Shown here in pieces: positions 1 to 8,291 of a DNA stretch of 64,000 bases. How positions within the stretch are numbered: position 1 is the first letter of the stretch; each line of letters starts with the position of its first letter. This DNA is from Chitinophagaceae bacterium (GTDB lineage Bacteria > Bacteroidota > Bacteroidia > Chitinophagales > Chitinophagaceae). The notes under the pieces were generated by a model. It did not search any database and was not told the DNA's origin. It worked only from the letters and a program-made list of their open reading frames with translations. Position numbers and translations under genes: made by a program. Where the stretch lies: the NCBI GenBank assembly GCA_016719815.1, contig JADJYK010000005.1, forward strand, positions 62,001 through 126,000, given 5' to 3'.

Positions 1-1
1 A

Positions 2-400
2 TTTATTAAGGTTTTTCATTCATTGTCTTCTTTTTCAGGAAAATCCGCTTTTTCTACATGGCTGTATCGTATTGCCATTAACACAAGTATCAGCTATTTA
101 AGGAAAAAGAAGAGGAAAGGAGTATGGATTGAGCTAACTGATTTTTTTCATATTCAATCAAAGGAAAAGCATACGGAATTAGTGCTGACAGAAAAAAATG
201 ACAAAATTCTTATTCAGCAGGCGATAGATTCTTTGTCAGATAAACAAAAACTGGCTTTTATCCTGACAAAACATGAAGAATTGCCTCAAAGACAAGTAGC
301 TGAAATAATGGAGATTAGTGAAGGGGCAGTCGAGCAATTGGTGGTAAGGGCTAAAACAAATCTCAGAAAGAAGTTAGAAGCAGTTATCCGAACCCCATAG
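2..400 (+). CDS. ECF-type RNA polymerase sigma factor, 5' end missing
   Basis: The reading frame is open from the window edge, so the N terminus lies outside. The visible 132 codons carry the end of sigma region 2 (FSTWLYRIAIN followed by a basic YLRKKKRK stretch, about residues 18-38) and a region 4 helix-turn-helix (LPQRQVAEIMEISEGAVEQL, about residues 98-118), the arrangement of extracytoplasmic-function sigma factors. It should direct RNA polymerase to a small stress regulon. The next three genes look like its anti-sigma factor, a periplasmic sensor and a secreted target, with gaps of a few tens of bases or less, so the four probably form an autoregulated operon. Confidence 0.9.
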   Translation, partial: FIKVFHSLSSFSGKSAFSTWLYRIAINTSISYLRKKKRKGVWIELTDFFHIQSKEKHTELVLTEKNDKILIQQAIDSLSDKQKLAFILTKHEELPQRQVAEIMEISEGAVEQLVVRAKTNLRKKLEAVIRTP

Positions 401-443
401 GATTAATAAAAAAGTGTTGTCAAATGATTTAATCAGCACAGTT

Positions 444-752
444 ATGAATACAAAGAAAGATGTTGATTTTCTGGTGGAACAGTTTATTATGGATGAAAAG
501 TCCATAGAACTTAACCCTTTTTTAACTACAAGGGTTATGGCTTCGCTGCAAAACAGAAAAGAGGTGAAAGTAAAGCAACTGTCACCAGTATGGAGGACAG
601 CAATTGTTACGTTTGGTGTTGCGATGGCAGTTTTGATCGGGTTTTCTGCAGGGGGTCGATATAATACCGGAGAGAAAAAAGCAGATGTAGTGCTGGTTAG
701 AGATGATACCATGGAGCATTTTGCATTTTGTAATGAAATGGAAAATGAATAA
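444..752 (+). CDS. Small single-pass membrane protein, probable anti-sigma factor
   Basis: About 102 residues from the ATG at 444; a GTG at 414 is also in frame but less likely. A soluble acidic N-terminal segment (about 1-50) is followed by one hydrophobic helix (about 53-73, TAIVTFGVAMAVLIGFSAGG) and a short C-terminal tail. A cytoplasmic N-terminal domain plus one membrane helix right after an ECF sigma gene is the usual build of an anti-sigma factor. No classical HxxxCxxC zinc motif is visible and I do not recognise the family, so the role is inferred from position and topology. Confidence 0.6.
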   Translation: MNTKKDVDFLVEQFIMDEKSIELNPFLTTRVMASLQNRKEVKVKQLSPVWRTAIVTFGVAMAVLIGFSAGGRYNTGEKKADVVLVRDDTMEHFAFCNEMENE

Positions 753-759
753 TTGAAGG

Positions 760-1290
760 ATGATGCGCAAGACACAAATATTAACATGGGCGGTAGTTTT
801 TCTGGCTGTAACAAATATTGTAACGATTGGAACAATTCTATATCATAACTACCAGGAGAAACAAACAAAGGGGAGTGTGGTAATAAGCGGTACGGAAGGA
901 AATAATATGATTAATGGGAGGTTTCTAAGGCAAACTCTGGGCTTTGATGAAGAACAAATCTCTGACTTCAGGGAAATTAATCAAATGTTTCGGCCAGCTG
1001 TATATGATCTCACCGTGATGATTGATTCATTAAAAGCAGACATGTTTATTGAAATGCAAAAGGGTTTGCCAGATACGGTTCTGCTTGCTGAATTGTCAGA
1101 TAAAATCGGAAAGATGCATGGGCAATTGAAATATGAGACATATAATTTTTTTATACGATTAAAAAATATTTGTACACCCGAACAGGCAAAAGAACTTGAA
1201 AAGGCTTTTCAGCCGCTATTTAAAACTGAAGGAATAACCCATCCTCCCTACCGGCACCGGTTCAGAGGAGGAAATCAAACAGATTCATAA
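760..1290 (+). CDS. Membrane-anchored periplasmic CpxP/Spy/CnrX-like sensor
   Basis: This 176-residue protein has an N-terminal hydrophobic anchor (about residues 8-28) and a mostly helical periplasmic part. Two segments resemble the Spy/CpxP/ZraP/CnrX fold: LGFDEEQISDFREI (about 58-71) and TPEQAKELEKAFQPLF (about 146-161), the latter an LTxxQ-type repeat. The tail is His/Arg-rich (THPPYRHRFRGG). Homologues sense metal or misfolded envelope protein and control an anti-sigma factor. ATG codons at 760 and 763 are both possible; an AAGGA lies next to them. The arrangement sigma, anti-sigma, sensor recalls the cnrYXH logic, but which ligand is sensed cannot be read from the sequence. Confidence 0.75.
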   Translation: MMRKTQILTWAVVFLAVTNIVTIGTILYHNYQEKQTKGSVVISGTEGNNMINGRFLRQTLGFDEEQISDFREINQMFRPAVYDLTVMIDSLKADMFIEMQKGLPDTVLLAELSDKIGKMHGQLKYETYNFFIRLKNICTPEQAKELEKAFQPLFKTEGITHPPYRHRFRGGNQTDS

Positions 1291-1306
1291 CACTAAATAT
1301 TGAAAC

Positions 1307-1585
1307 ATGAAAAAGATGATTTTGACAGCAATCGTAATGATTGCTCTGGGCGGCGTATTGTCTGCCCAAACAACAAGACCTGTAACAAGGAACAACGGCA
1401 CAAACAAAAACAGCTCTACTTATGTAGACGCCAACAAGAACAATGTGTGCGACAATTTTGAAAACAATACAAGACCTTATGCCGGCAGAGGTCAGCAATT
1501 TCGGAGAGGGGGTGGTTGTGGAGTTGGTAACAGGAGTGGCCGTGGTAATGGCCAATGCCGCAGAGGTGGGGGCGGCAGGTCATAA
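1307..1585 (+). CDS. Small secreted Gly/Arg-rich protein with one EF-hand-like loop
   Basis: The 92-residue product begins with a signal peptide (about 1-20, ending LSAQ). The mature part is Asn/Thr-rich, then contains DANKNNVCDNFE (about 42-53), which matches a calcium-binding DxNxNxxxDxxE loop, and ends in a tail of Gly, Arg and a few Cys (RRGGGCG, QCRRGGGG). It follows the sensor gene by 16 bases and is probably its co-transcribed secreted output or ligand-binding partner. Similar EF-hand mini-proteins occur in Bacteroidota stress operons. Function is otherwise unknown. Confidence 0.65.
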   Translation: MKKMILTAIVMIALGGVLSAQTTRPVTRNNGTNKNSSTYVDANKNNVCDNFENNTRPYAGRGQQFRRGGGCGVGNRSGRGNGQCRRGGGGRS

Positions 1586-1682
1586 TTTTTTGTGCCTGAG
1601 TTAAACTAATCGGGGTGAGGAAAATCAAAATGCGGAAACAGATATTTTACTACTTTGAATGAATAATACAAAACTGTGACTT

Positions 1683-2186
1683 ATGCAGGTTACAATAAGA
1701 AGATGGAAGAATGAGGATTTAGGCAGTCTTGTTTTTCATGCAAATAATATTAATGTGTGGAATAATGTCCGCAATTATTTTCCTCACCCTTACACTGAAG
1801 AAAATGGAAAAGCATGGCTTGATAAGGTGGTAGAACCGGAGCCGGTAATAAATATGGCTATTGATGTTGACGGAGAGGCCGTTGGCGGAATTGGTTTGAT
1901 TTTGAACGGAGATGTATATATAAAATCAGCGGAAATTGGATATTGGCTTGGGGAATCTTTTTGGGGAAAAGGAGTGACTACCGAAGCTGTGCGGCAAATG
2001 ACAGAGTATGCTTTTTACTACTTTGATTTAGTACGCATATATGCTGAGGTTTTTGAAAGCAACAAAGCATCAATGAGGGTGCTGGAAAAAAATGGATACT
2101 ACCTGGAAGGGGTAAGGAGAAAAGCTGTTTTTAAGAGCGAAAAACTGATGGATGATTATATATGGGTGAAGCTCCGGCCATATTAA
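1683..2186 (+). CDS. GNAT-family N-acetyltransferase, RimJ/RimL type
   Basis: The 167-residue protein shows the GNAT order: an N-terminal IRRWKNEDL strand, central beta strands with the IGYWLGESFWGKGVTTEAVR acetyl-CoA pyrophosphate-binding segment (about residues 80-100, Q/RxxGxG/A-like GKGVTT), and the C-terminal NKASMRVLEKNGY motif (about 120-132). Length and motifs fit the RimJ/RimL subgroup that acetylates protein N termini or small amines. The substrate cannot be predicted. It stands alone between the stress operon and the PqqD-like gene. Confidence 0.88.
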   Translation: MQVTIRRWKNEDLGSLVFHANNINVWNNVRNYFPHPYTEENGKAWLDKVVEPEPVINMAIDVDGEAVGGIGLILNGDVYIKSAEIGYWLGESFWGKGVTTEAVRQMTEYAFYYFDLVRIYAEVFESNKASMRVLEKNGYYLEGVRRKAVFKSEKLMDDYIWVKLRPY

Positions 2187-2241
2187 TTGTGCTGTATATT
2201 GATACATTTTTTTATATCTGACATATTTGATAACTGCCATT

Positions 2242-2484
2242 ATGCATTTAAAAAAGAATATCGCAACCAGCGAATCTGGTTTTATTTTCAACCCTTCAAC
2301 CGGCGATTCGTATGCCGCTAACCCGGTAGCTTCAGAAATAATTTCATTATTGAAGCAGGGAACATCCTCTTCTTCCGTAAAAGAACATATTCTGGAACAG
2401 TATGAAGTGGATACTTTACGCCTTGAGAAGGACTGGGATGACTTTATGCATCAGTTAAAAGAAGCTAACCTTATTGAAGACTAA
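2242..2484 (+). CDS. PqqD-family (RRE-fold) small protein
   Basis: The product has 80 residues from the ATG at 2242; a TTG at 2227 would add five. It follows the PqqD pattern: strand SGFIFNPSTGDSYAANP, helix VASEIISLLKQG, then SSVKEHILEQYEVD and a C-terminal helix FMHQLKEANLIED. PqqD-like proteins have a winged-helix RiPP recognition element that binds leader peptides and presents them to tailoring enzymes. The next gene, 9 bases on, is an ATP-grasp ligase, and the one after it begins with a segment like a leader recognised by such proteins. A role as a peptide or protein adaptor in this operon is inferred. No HPr kinase gene is adjacent. Confidence 0.8.
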   Translation: MHLKKNIATSESGFIFNPSTGDSYAANPVASEIISLLKQGTSSSSVKEHILEQYEVDTLRLEKDWDDFMHQLKEANLIED

Positions 2485-2493
2485 ATCAATGTT

Positions 2494-3546
2494 ATGAAAG
2501 AATCCGTAAAACCACTGGTGATTGCAGTAACCGGGTTGAATGCTATTGACAGCCCCGGGCCGGGTGTTGCTGTAATACGGGCACTGCGAGAAGGACTTGA
2601 CAGACCCGTAAGAATAATAGGGTTCTCTTACGAAACACTTGAGCCCGGAATTTATATGCATGATGTAGTTGACAAAACCTATCAGATACCTTATCCTGCT
2701 GCCGGCTCTGAAACGCTTTTAAAACGTCTTCAATATATACATGGCAAGGAAGATTTGCAACTTATCATTCCCAATTTCGATGCGGAGTTATACAATTTTA
2801 TAAGGCTGGCACCAGCGTTAAAAAGTATGGGGATAGCCACTTTTCTTCCTACGCCAGAGCAGTTTGAAGCCAGGGACAAAGTAAACCTCTACAAGTTTGG
2901 TGAAAAGCATGGCCTGATGGTGCCTGGGGATAAAATCATTAATAAAATTTCAGAATTAAACTCTTGTGAAGAAGAGTTTGGGTTTCCGCTTGTTGTAAAG
3001 GGGAAGTTTTATGACGCAATAATTGCTCATACAATTGAGCAGGCTCAGAAAGCTTTTTATAAACTTTCTGCCAAATGGGGACTACCAATCATTGTACAGA
3101 AGTTTATAAGCGGCACTGAAATCAACATTGCAGTTTTGGGTGACGGGAAAGGGAATGCTGTTAGTATTATTCCCATGCGAAAACTTTATATAACTGATAA
3201 AGGAAAAGCATGGGCCGGGATAACGCTTGAAGATGATGCGCTGATAAAAGTGGCAGGTGATTTTGTAAAAGCTACAAATTGGAAGGGCGGCTGCGAACTG
3301 GAAATAATGAAGACTGCAAAAAATGAATTGTATATAATGGAGATTAACCCCCGGTTCCCTGCTTGGATCTATTTAACGGCTGCCGCCGGGCAAAACCAAC
3401 CGGCGTCTCTTGTCCGGATGGCTTTGAACGAGGACCAGCCTCTATATAAAGAATATTCTGTTGGAAAAATATTTGTTCGCTACTCCTGGGATCACATTAC
3501 AGATATCAATGAGTTTCACCAGATAAGCGGAAAAGGTGAATTATAA
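2494..3546 (+). CDS. ATP-grasp ligase, CarB/biotin-carboxylase-like
   Basis: The 350-residue protein has an N-terminal Rossmann-like domain (VIAVTGLNAIDSPGPGVAVIRAL) and an ATP-grasp domain from about residue 125. Visible ATP-grasp landmarks are FPLVVKGKFYD (lysine binding ATP phosphates), VQKFISGTEINIAVLGDG, GCELEIMK and the metal-binding MEINPRFPAW near residue 284. Enzymes of this fold activate a carboxylate as acyl phosphate and join it to an amine or thiol. It lies between the PqqD-like gene and the decarboxylase-fold gene with gaps of 9-10 bases, so it should act in the same pathway. The substrate is unknown; ligation to a carrier protein or peptide is one possibility. Confidence 0.85.
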   Translation: MKESVKPLVIAVTGLNAIDSPGPGVAVIRALREGLDRPVRIIGFSYETLEPGIYMHDVVDKTYQIPYPAAGSETLLKRLQYIHGKEDLQLIIPNFDAELYNFIRLAPALKSMGIATFLPTPEQFEARDKVNLYKFGEKHGLMVPGDKIINKISELNSCEEEFGFPLVVKGKFYDAIIAHTIEQAQKAFYKLSAKWGLPIIVQKFISGTEINIAVLGDGKGNAVSIIPMRKLYITDKGKAWAGITLEDDALIKVAGDFVKATNWKGGCELEIMKTAKNELYIMEINPRFPAWIYLTAAAGQNQPASLVRMALNEDQPLYKEYSVGKIFVRYSWDHITDINEFHQISGKGEL

Positions 3547-3556
3547 TACAAACGCT

Positions 3557-4915
3557 ATGAAAAAGTTGATTTACGAAAGTCCCTCTATCCAGAAGATGAA
3601 CGGCGGATTGATGAACAAATTTGGAACCAGAACTGAATACGAACCGGTAAAACAAATTGACGGTGTGTCTGTACACACAATGATGGAACAATACGGTTCT
3701 CCCTTGTTTGTTATAAGTGAAAGAACTATCCGAAATAATTATCAAAGTGCTGTCAGGGCTTTTACAACCAGGTATCCCAAGGTGCAATTTGCCTGGAGCT
3801 ATAAAACAAATTACCTCAATGCTGTTTGTAAAATCTTTCACCAGGAAGGAAGCTGGGCAGAAGTAGTGAGTGGATTCGAATATCAAAAGGCCCTCGGAAA
3901 TGGAGTTCCTGGCAATAAAATCATTTTTAATGGCCCGGAGAAAACAAATGAAGAGCTCCGATTGGCTGCTGGTAGTGGTTCCCTAATTCATATTGATCAC
4001 TTTGATGAGTTGTATCAGCTTATTGAAATCAGTGATACATTGAAAAGAAAGCCGAGGGTGGCCATTCGTGTAAACATGGATACAGGTATCTATCCAGTAT
4101 GGGACCGCTTCGGCTTTAACTATGAAAACGGGCAGGCGTGGAGTGCCCTTACCAAGATTGTAAACTCCGGAAAAATGGAACTAACCGGATTGCACTGTCA
4201 CATTGGAACATTCATGCTTTCTGTAAACGCATATACAACTGCGGTAAAAAAACTGGGAGACCTTGCCTGGAAATGTAAAACTCAGTTGAATAATCCTGTG
4301 CAGTATATTGATATTGGCGGTGGTTTTCCTTCTGCCAATACTCTTCGGGGTTCGTTTCTTCCGGGAACAGATAATATACCGTCGGTTGATGAATTTGCAG
4401 AAGCTATTACTTCACAGTTGTTACAACTTGGCTTTTCAACAAATGAGTTGCCTATATTAATGCTGGAAAGTGGCCGTGTGCTTGTCGATGATGCCGGTTA
4501 TTTACTGTCAACTGTATTAGCAAATAAAAGACTGAGTGATGGGCGCAGGGCAACCATTCTCGATGCAGGAGTTAATATTCTGTTTACCTCTTTTTGGTAC
4601 GATCATAAAATTACACCTGCACAGGAGTTTACACAGCATACAGAAGATATGGCTTTATATGGCCCTTTATGTATGAATATTGATGTAGTTCGGCAAAGCG
4701 TAAACCTGCCTTTACTGAACCGGGGTGATAAAGTTGTTGTGCATAAAGTGGGTGCATACAACATGACACAATGGATGCAGTTTATTCAAATGCGACCCAA
4801 TGTGGTTTTAATTGATGAGAATGGTAGTACACACCTGATCAGGGAAGCAGAGAACTTGCAGTATGTGGAGCAGTTGGAAAAAATCCCTGAACACTTACTT
4901 AAGATACAATTGTAA
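3557..4915 (+). CDS. PLP-dependent decarboxylase (DAP/Orn/Arg decarboxylase 2 fold) with leader-like N-terminal extension
   Basis: The protein has 452 residues. The type III PLP fold is clear: Schiff-base lysine in WSYKTN (about 82), GLHCHIGT (about 211), phosphate loop GGGFPS (about 253), ESGR (about 304), GPLC with catalytic Cys (about 368) and VGAYN (about 398). After GPLC it reads MNID, so it lacks the ESGD signature of true meso-diaminopimelate decarboxylase and probably acts on another amino acid or a tethered substrate. The fold normally opens at IDGVSVHTMMEQYGSP, here residue 34. The preceding 33 residues contain YESPSIQKMNG, like the YxxPxLxxxG leader motif bound by PqqD-type proteins. 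ATG at 3557 is preferred because it lies 10 bases after the ligase stop; ATGs at 3596 and 3611 would remove the motif. Confidence 0.85.
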   Translation: MKKLIYESPSIQKMNGGLMNKFGTRTEYEPVKQIDGVSVHTMMEQYGSPLFVISERTIRNNYQSAVRAFTTRYPKVQFAWSYKTNYLNAVCKIFHQEGSWAEVVSGFEYQKALGNGVPGNKIIFNGPEKTNEELRLAAGSGSLIHIDHFDELYQLIEISDTLKRKPRVAIRVNMDTGIYPVWDRFGFNYENGQAWSALTKIVNSGKMELTGLHCHIGTFMLSVNAYTTAVKKLGDLAWKCKTQLNNPVQYIDIGGGFPSANTLRGSFLPGTDNIPSVDEFAEAITSQLLQLGFSTNELPILMLESGRVLVDDAGYLLSTVLANKRLSDGRRATILDAGVNILFTSFWYDHKITPAQEFTQHTEDMALYGPLCMNIDVVRQSVNLPLLNRGDKVVVHKVGAYNMTQWMQFIQMRPNVVLIDENGSTHLIREAENLQYVEQLEKIPEHLLKIQL

Positions 4916-4932
4916 AATATCAGACCAATAAG

Positions 4933-7125
4933 GTGCAAAGAGAGACTATTATATCATTTGGACAGTACACTATTAACACAGTGCTGAACAGCTATTCGAT
5001 GCTTTTCTTCAGCAACCGGAAATTTTTTGCAGTTATTGTATTATTGGTCTCTTTTTTCAATCCATATACCGGCTTTGCCGGTTTTGCCGCCACCGTAATT
5101 GCTGCGCTGGCAGCTTACTTCATCGGTTTCAGCAGAGACCAGGTAACGACTGGGCTTTATACTTATAGTGGCTTGTTGGCGGGTTTAGGCATGGGAACTT
5201 TTTACGAGTTTAGTTTGGGATTTTGGATTTTACTTGCTCTGGCAGCAATTTTTTCGGTTATGCTTTCGGCCGCACTTATTGCCAAACTGGGTAAAAGTAA
5301 TCTGCCGGCATTATCCCTCGCTTTCATTTTTACATTATGGTTGGTTATATTATCGTCAAGAGAATTCGCGGTAATTGGACTTACAGAACGAAATATCTAC
5401 TGGCTCAATGAAATGTACGCCACAGGCGGAACCGATTTAATACGTTTGGTGCAGTGGTTTGAAGAATTACCATTGCCAGATACTATTGGTGGATTTTTGC
5501 GTTCTTTGAGTGCCATACTTTTTCAGAGTAACATTGCTGCAGGCATTGTCCTTACGATTGGCCTTTTCCTTTTTTCGAGAATAGCATTAACCCTGATGAT
5601 AGCCGGCTATACTATTGCGATTCTTTTTATTCAGTTAATGGATGGCTATGCCGGTAGCGTAAACTATTATAACCTCGGTACCAATTTCATGCTCGTCTCA
5701 GTCGCATTAGGCGGATTCTACATTATCCCATCTGTTCGTTCATATTTCTGGTCATTAATAACAGTACCCATATCTTATATTCTTGTTATTGCATTTTGGA
5801 AAATTACATACACATGGGGACTTCCTGTTTTTTCCTTACCCTTCTGTTTTACGGTAATACTTTTTATTTATGTATTGCAATTAAGAAGAGCAGGTGGAAA
5901 AATGGTGCTTACACCTGTTCAGTATTACAGTCCGGAAGAAAATTTATATCGTTATATCAATAGTAAAGAAAGGGTATACAACAGCTTTTATTATTATCAT
6001 TTGGCGCTTCCTTTTATGGGAGAGTGGACGGTGAGCCAGGGTTATTTCGGAGGAATAACCCATAAAGGAGACTGGGGCAAGGCGCTGGATTTTGTAATAA
6101 CAGACAAAGAAAGAAAAACATATTATGGCGATGGATCATTGCCCGAGCAATACTATTGTTACAACAAGCCGGTGTTAAGCCCGGCAGATGGAATTGTAGA
6201 AGAAGTAATCGACTATGTTGAGGATAATCCAATTGGAAAAAACAACCTGCATCAGAATTGGGGAAACACTGTTGTAATAAAACATGCGGAAGGTTTGTAT
6301 AGCAAACTGTCGCATTTAAAGAAGGGTTCATTTAGGGTTTCTAAAGGTGTTTATGTTCGCAAGGGCGATATTATTGCCGCTTGTGGCAGTTCGGGCCGTT
6401 CTCCGGAGCCTCATTTGCATTTCCAGGTTCAGACAACGCCCTATTTCGATTCGAGAACGACGAGTTATCCTTTTGCCTATTATATTCGCCCGGCGGATAA
6501 TCAGGTATCTGTTGAAACTTTTTCAGTGCCACCGGAAGGGGCAGTAGTCAGCAATATATCATTGAGCAATCAGTTAATAGGCGCTTTTACTTTTCAGCCC
6601 GGTTATTGTATGAAAGTGAAGGCCGCTGGTTTTAAAGATGAAGAGTGGGAAGTGATGGTAAGCGCTTATAACGAAACTTATTTTTATAGTAAAGAGCACA
6701 GGGCCTATGCCTACTTTGTAAATAACGGAACGGTCTTCTATTTTACGAATTACTTTGGCAGCAAAGGTTCGCTGCTATACCTTTTTTATAAAGCCGCTTA
6801 CAAAATTGTATTTACGGCTGATAAGCGTATTGTCACAAAAGACGTTTATCCTCAGAATGTTCTTGCCTGGCACCTATTAAAATGGATGCAGGACTTTTTT
6901 TCTCCTTTTGCAATTTTTATGAAAACTTCATACAATAGTGCATTAAAGCAGGACGGCGATGTAATAGGCGGAGGCACAATTATTTTAAACAGTACTGCGG
7001 AGCAGAAAGTGCTAGACCGGAAAAAGCAAGTGTTCGAATCAGAGATTAAAATAAGAGACGGAAAAATTTATGCATTTACTGCAGTAATGCGTAATCAGAA
7101 AATTGAAATTATATGCGGAAACTGA
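4933..7125 (+). CDS. Urea transporter-like membrane domain fused to M23 (LytM-type) peptidase domain
   Basis: The 730-residue protein starts at a GTG three bases after an AAGG. Residues about 1-320 hold roughly ten hydrophobic helices with features of the urea transporter (UT) family, such as LFFSNRKFFAVIVLLVSFFN and GLYTYSGLLAGLGMGTF. Residues about 360-500 form an M23 domain: GGITHKGDWGKALDF with zinc-ligand His and Asp, GNTVVIKH, and the HLHF motif with catalytic and zinc His near 494. The rest (about 500-730) has no recognised fold. The combination suggests a membrane-anchored peptidoglycan hydrolase or a transporter tied to the cell wall. It follows the decarboxylase by 17 bases and overlaps the next gene by 13, so it belongs to the same operon. 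Confidence 0.82.
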   Translation: MQRETIISFGQYTINTVLNSYSMLFFSNRKFFAVIVLLVSFFNPYTGFAGFAATVIAALAAYFIGFSRDQVTTGLYTYSGLLAGLGMGTFYEFSLGFWILLALAAIFSVMLSAALIAKLGKSNLPALSLAFIFTLWLVILSSREFAVIGLTERNIYWLNEMYATGGTDLIRLVQWFEELPLPDTIGGFLRSLSAILFQSNIAAGIVLTIGLFLFSRIALTLMIAGYTIAILFIQLMDGYAGSVNYYNLGTNFMLVSVALGGFYIIPSVRSYFWSLITVPISYILVIAFWKITYTWGLPVFSLPFCFTVILFIYVLQLRRAGGKMVLTPVQYYSPEENLYRYINSKERVYNSFYYYHLALPFMGEWTVSQGYFGGITHKGDWGKALDFVITDKERKTYYGDGSLPEQYYCYNKPVLSPADGIVEEVIDYVEDNPIGKNNLHQNWGNTVVIKHAEGLYSKLSHLKKGSFRVSKGVYVRKGDIIAACGSSGRSPEPHLHFQVQTTPYFDSRTTSYPFAYYIRPADNQVSVETFSVPPEGAVVSNISLSNQLIGAFTFQPGYCMKVKAAGFKDEEWEVMVSAYNETYFYSKEHRAYAYFVNNGTVFYFTNYFGSKGSLLYLFYKAAYKIVFTADKRIVTKDVYPQNVLAWHLLKWMQDFFSPFAIFMKTSYNSALKQDGDVIGGGTIILNSTAEQKVLDRKKQVFESEIKIRDGKIYAFTAVMRNQKIEIICGN

Positions 7126-8291
7126 TAATTACAGGGTGGATGCTTCTGTTTCTGGCAGAACTAAATGTTATTGCCCAAAATGACTTTTCATTTACCAGGG
7201 TTGATAGCCTTTCTTATTCTTTATATGAAAAGACCGATTGGAGGGGCTTGTTGCGATATGGGAAAGAAGCTATTGCCAATCGACAGGATTTTTTATTGTT
7301 GAGGTTACGACTGGGATATGCCGCCTTTATGTTAAAAAACTATAGTGAGTCCATTAAACACTATGAGGCGGCGCTGAAAGAGGATTCTTATAACAGTACA
7401 GCACATTACTTTATTTACTGGAGCAGGATAAATCTTAATCAATCAGAAATAGCCATGGCAGAAGTTAAGTTTCTGACATCCGGAGTTTTGCCTGAAAATA
7501 AGTATAAGCCTTTTGCTTTGTCCGGGGCAGAAGTGGAATTAAGTTTTAAGCAACCTGACAGTGCATCCCGTGGAAAACCAATCTATGCAAGAATTGGTCT
7601 GGGTAATCGCTTTAGCCATTCTTTTCATATGCAGCAATCGCTTGCCACTTTTCAGCAAACGCTTAACGAGCCCTTGTTTACAGCAGTTTCTAACAACAAT
7701 AAGATTAATATTGGCCAGGTTGAATATTATAATCGTATGACAATAAATATCAACCGCCGGTTACAATTTAAGGTGGCATATCATTATCTGCACACCCCGT
7801 TTAATAATTTTACATATCAAAATCATCTCCTTATGACCGGAGTTAAGTATAACGGCAGTTATTTTGATGTGCAGGCTGATGCTGTGTTTGGCCGCCTTAC
7901 CGATACTTCAACAAGCCAGTACAATTTGCAATTGGGTTTATATCCTTTGGGTAATCTTGACTTTTACAGCTATTCAACGGCAAGCATGCGGCAGCGGCAA
8001 GGCTCTGCGTTTAACTTCAGGCAGGTGCTGGGTGCTAAGATGTTAAAAAATACCTGGCTTGAGGGTAATATTACACTGGGCAGATTTCAAAACCTTGCCG
8101 AGAATGATGCTATATATGTTTATAATTCGGTTGACCCAACCAAAATGAAAGCAGGTATTACTGGTTACTTAATGTTTGGCGGTAAGACAATCGCACAACT
8201 GGGATATACTTTTGAGCAACGGCAACTATTCGGTACAACAACAACTTATAATCAACATTCAATTACAGGAGGGTTATCATGGAAGTTTTAA
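7113..8291 (+). CDS. TPR plus YaiO-like outer-membrane beta-barrel protein
   Basis: The 392-residue product begins with a signal peptide (about 1-21, ending NVIAQ). Residues about 45-120 look like tetratricopeptide repeats (LGYAAFMLKNYSESIKHYEA). From about residue 155 the sequence alternates polar and hydrophobic residues in strands ending in an aromatic residue (final GGLSWKF), typical of an outer-membrane barrel. The layout matches the YaiO family. It overlaps the genes on both sides by 13 bases, implying translational coupling, and probably provides an outer-membrane partner for the preceding hydrolase or transporter. Confidence 0.75.
   Translation: MRKLIITGWMLLFLAELNVIAQNDFSFTRVDSLSYSLYEKTDWRGLLRYGKEAIANRQDFLLLRLRLGYAAFMLKNYSESIKHYEAALKEDSYNSTAHYFIYWSRINLNQSEIAMAEVKFLTSGVLPENKYKPFALSGAEVELSFKQPDSASRGKPIYARIGLGNRFSHSFHMQQSLATFQQTLNEPLFTAVSNNNKINIGQVEYYNRMTININRRLQFKVAYHYLHTPFNNFTYQNHLLMTGVKYNGSYFDVQADAVFGRLTDTSTSQYNLQLGLYPLGNLDFYSYSTASMRQRQGSAFNFRQVLGAKMLKNTWLEGNITLGRFQNLAENDAIYVYNSVDPTKMKAGITGYLMFGGKTIAQLGYTFEQRQLFGTTTTYNQHSITGGLSWKF

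Noticed and set aside
374..868. Long minus-strand reading frame opposite the anti-sigma and sensor genes
   Set aside because: It overlaps two well-supported plus-strand genes, has no recognisable domain and looks like a shadow of their codon use.
3557..3625. Separate RiPP precursor peptide gene
   Set aside because: There is no stop codon between the leader-like segment and the decarboxylase fold, so a free precursor is not supported; the leader-like tag is reported as part of the enzyme.
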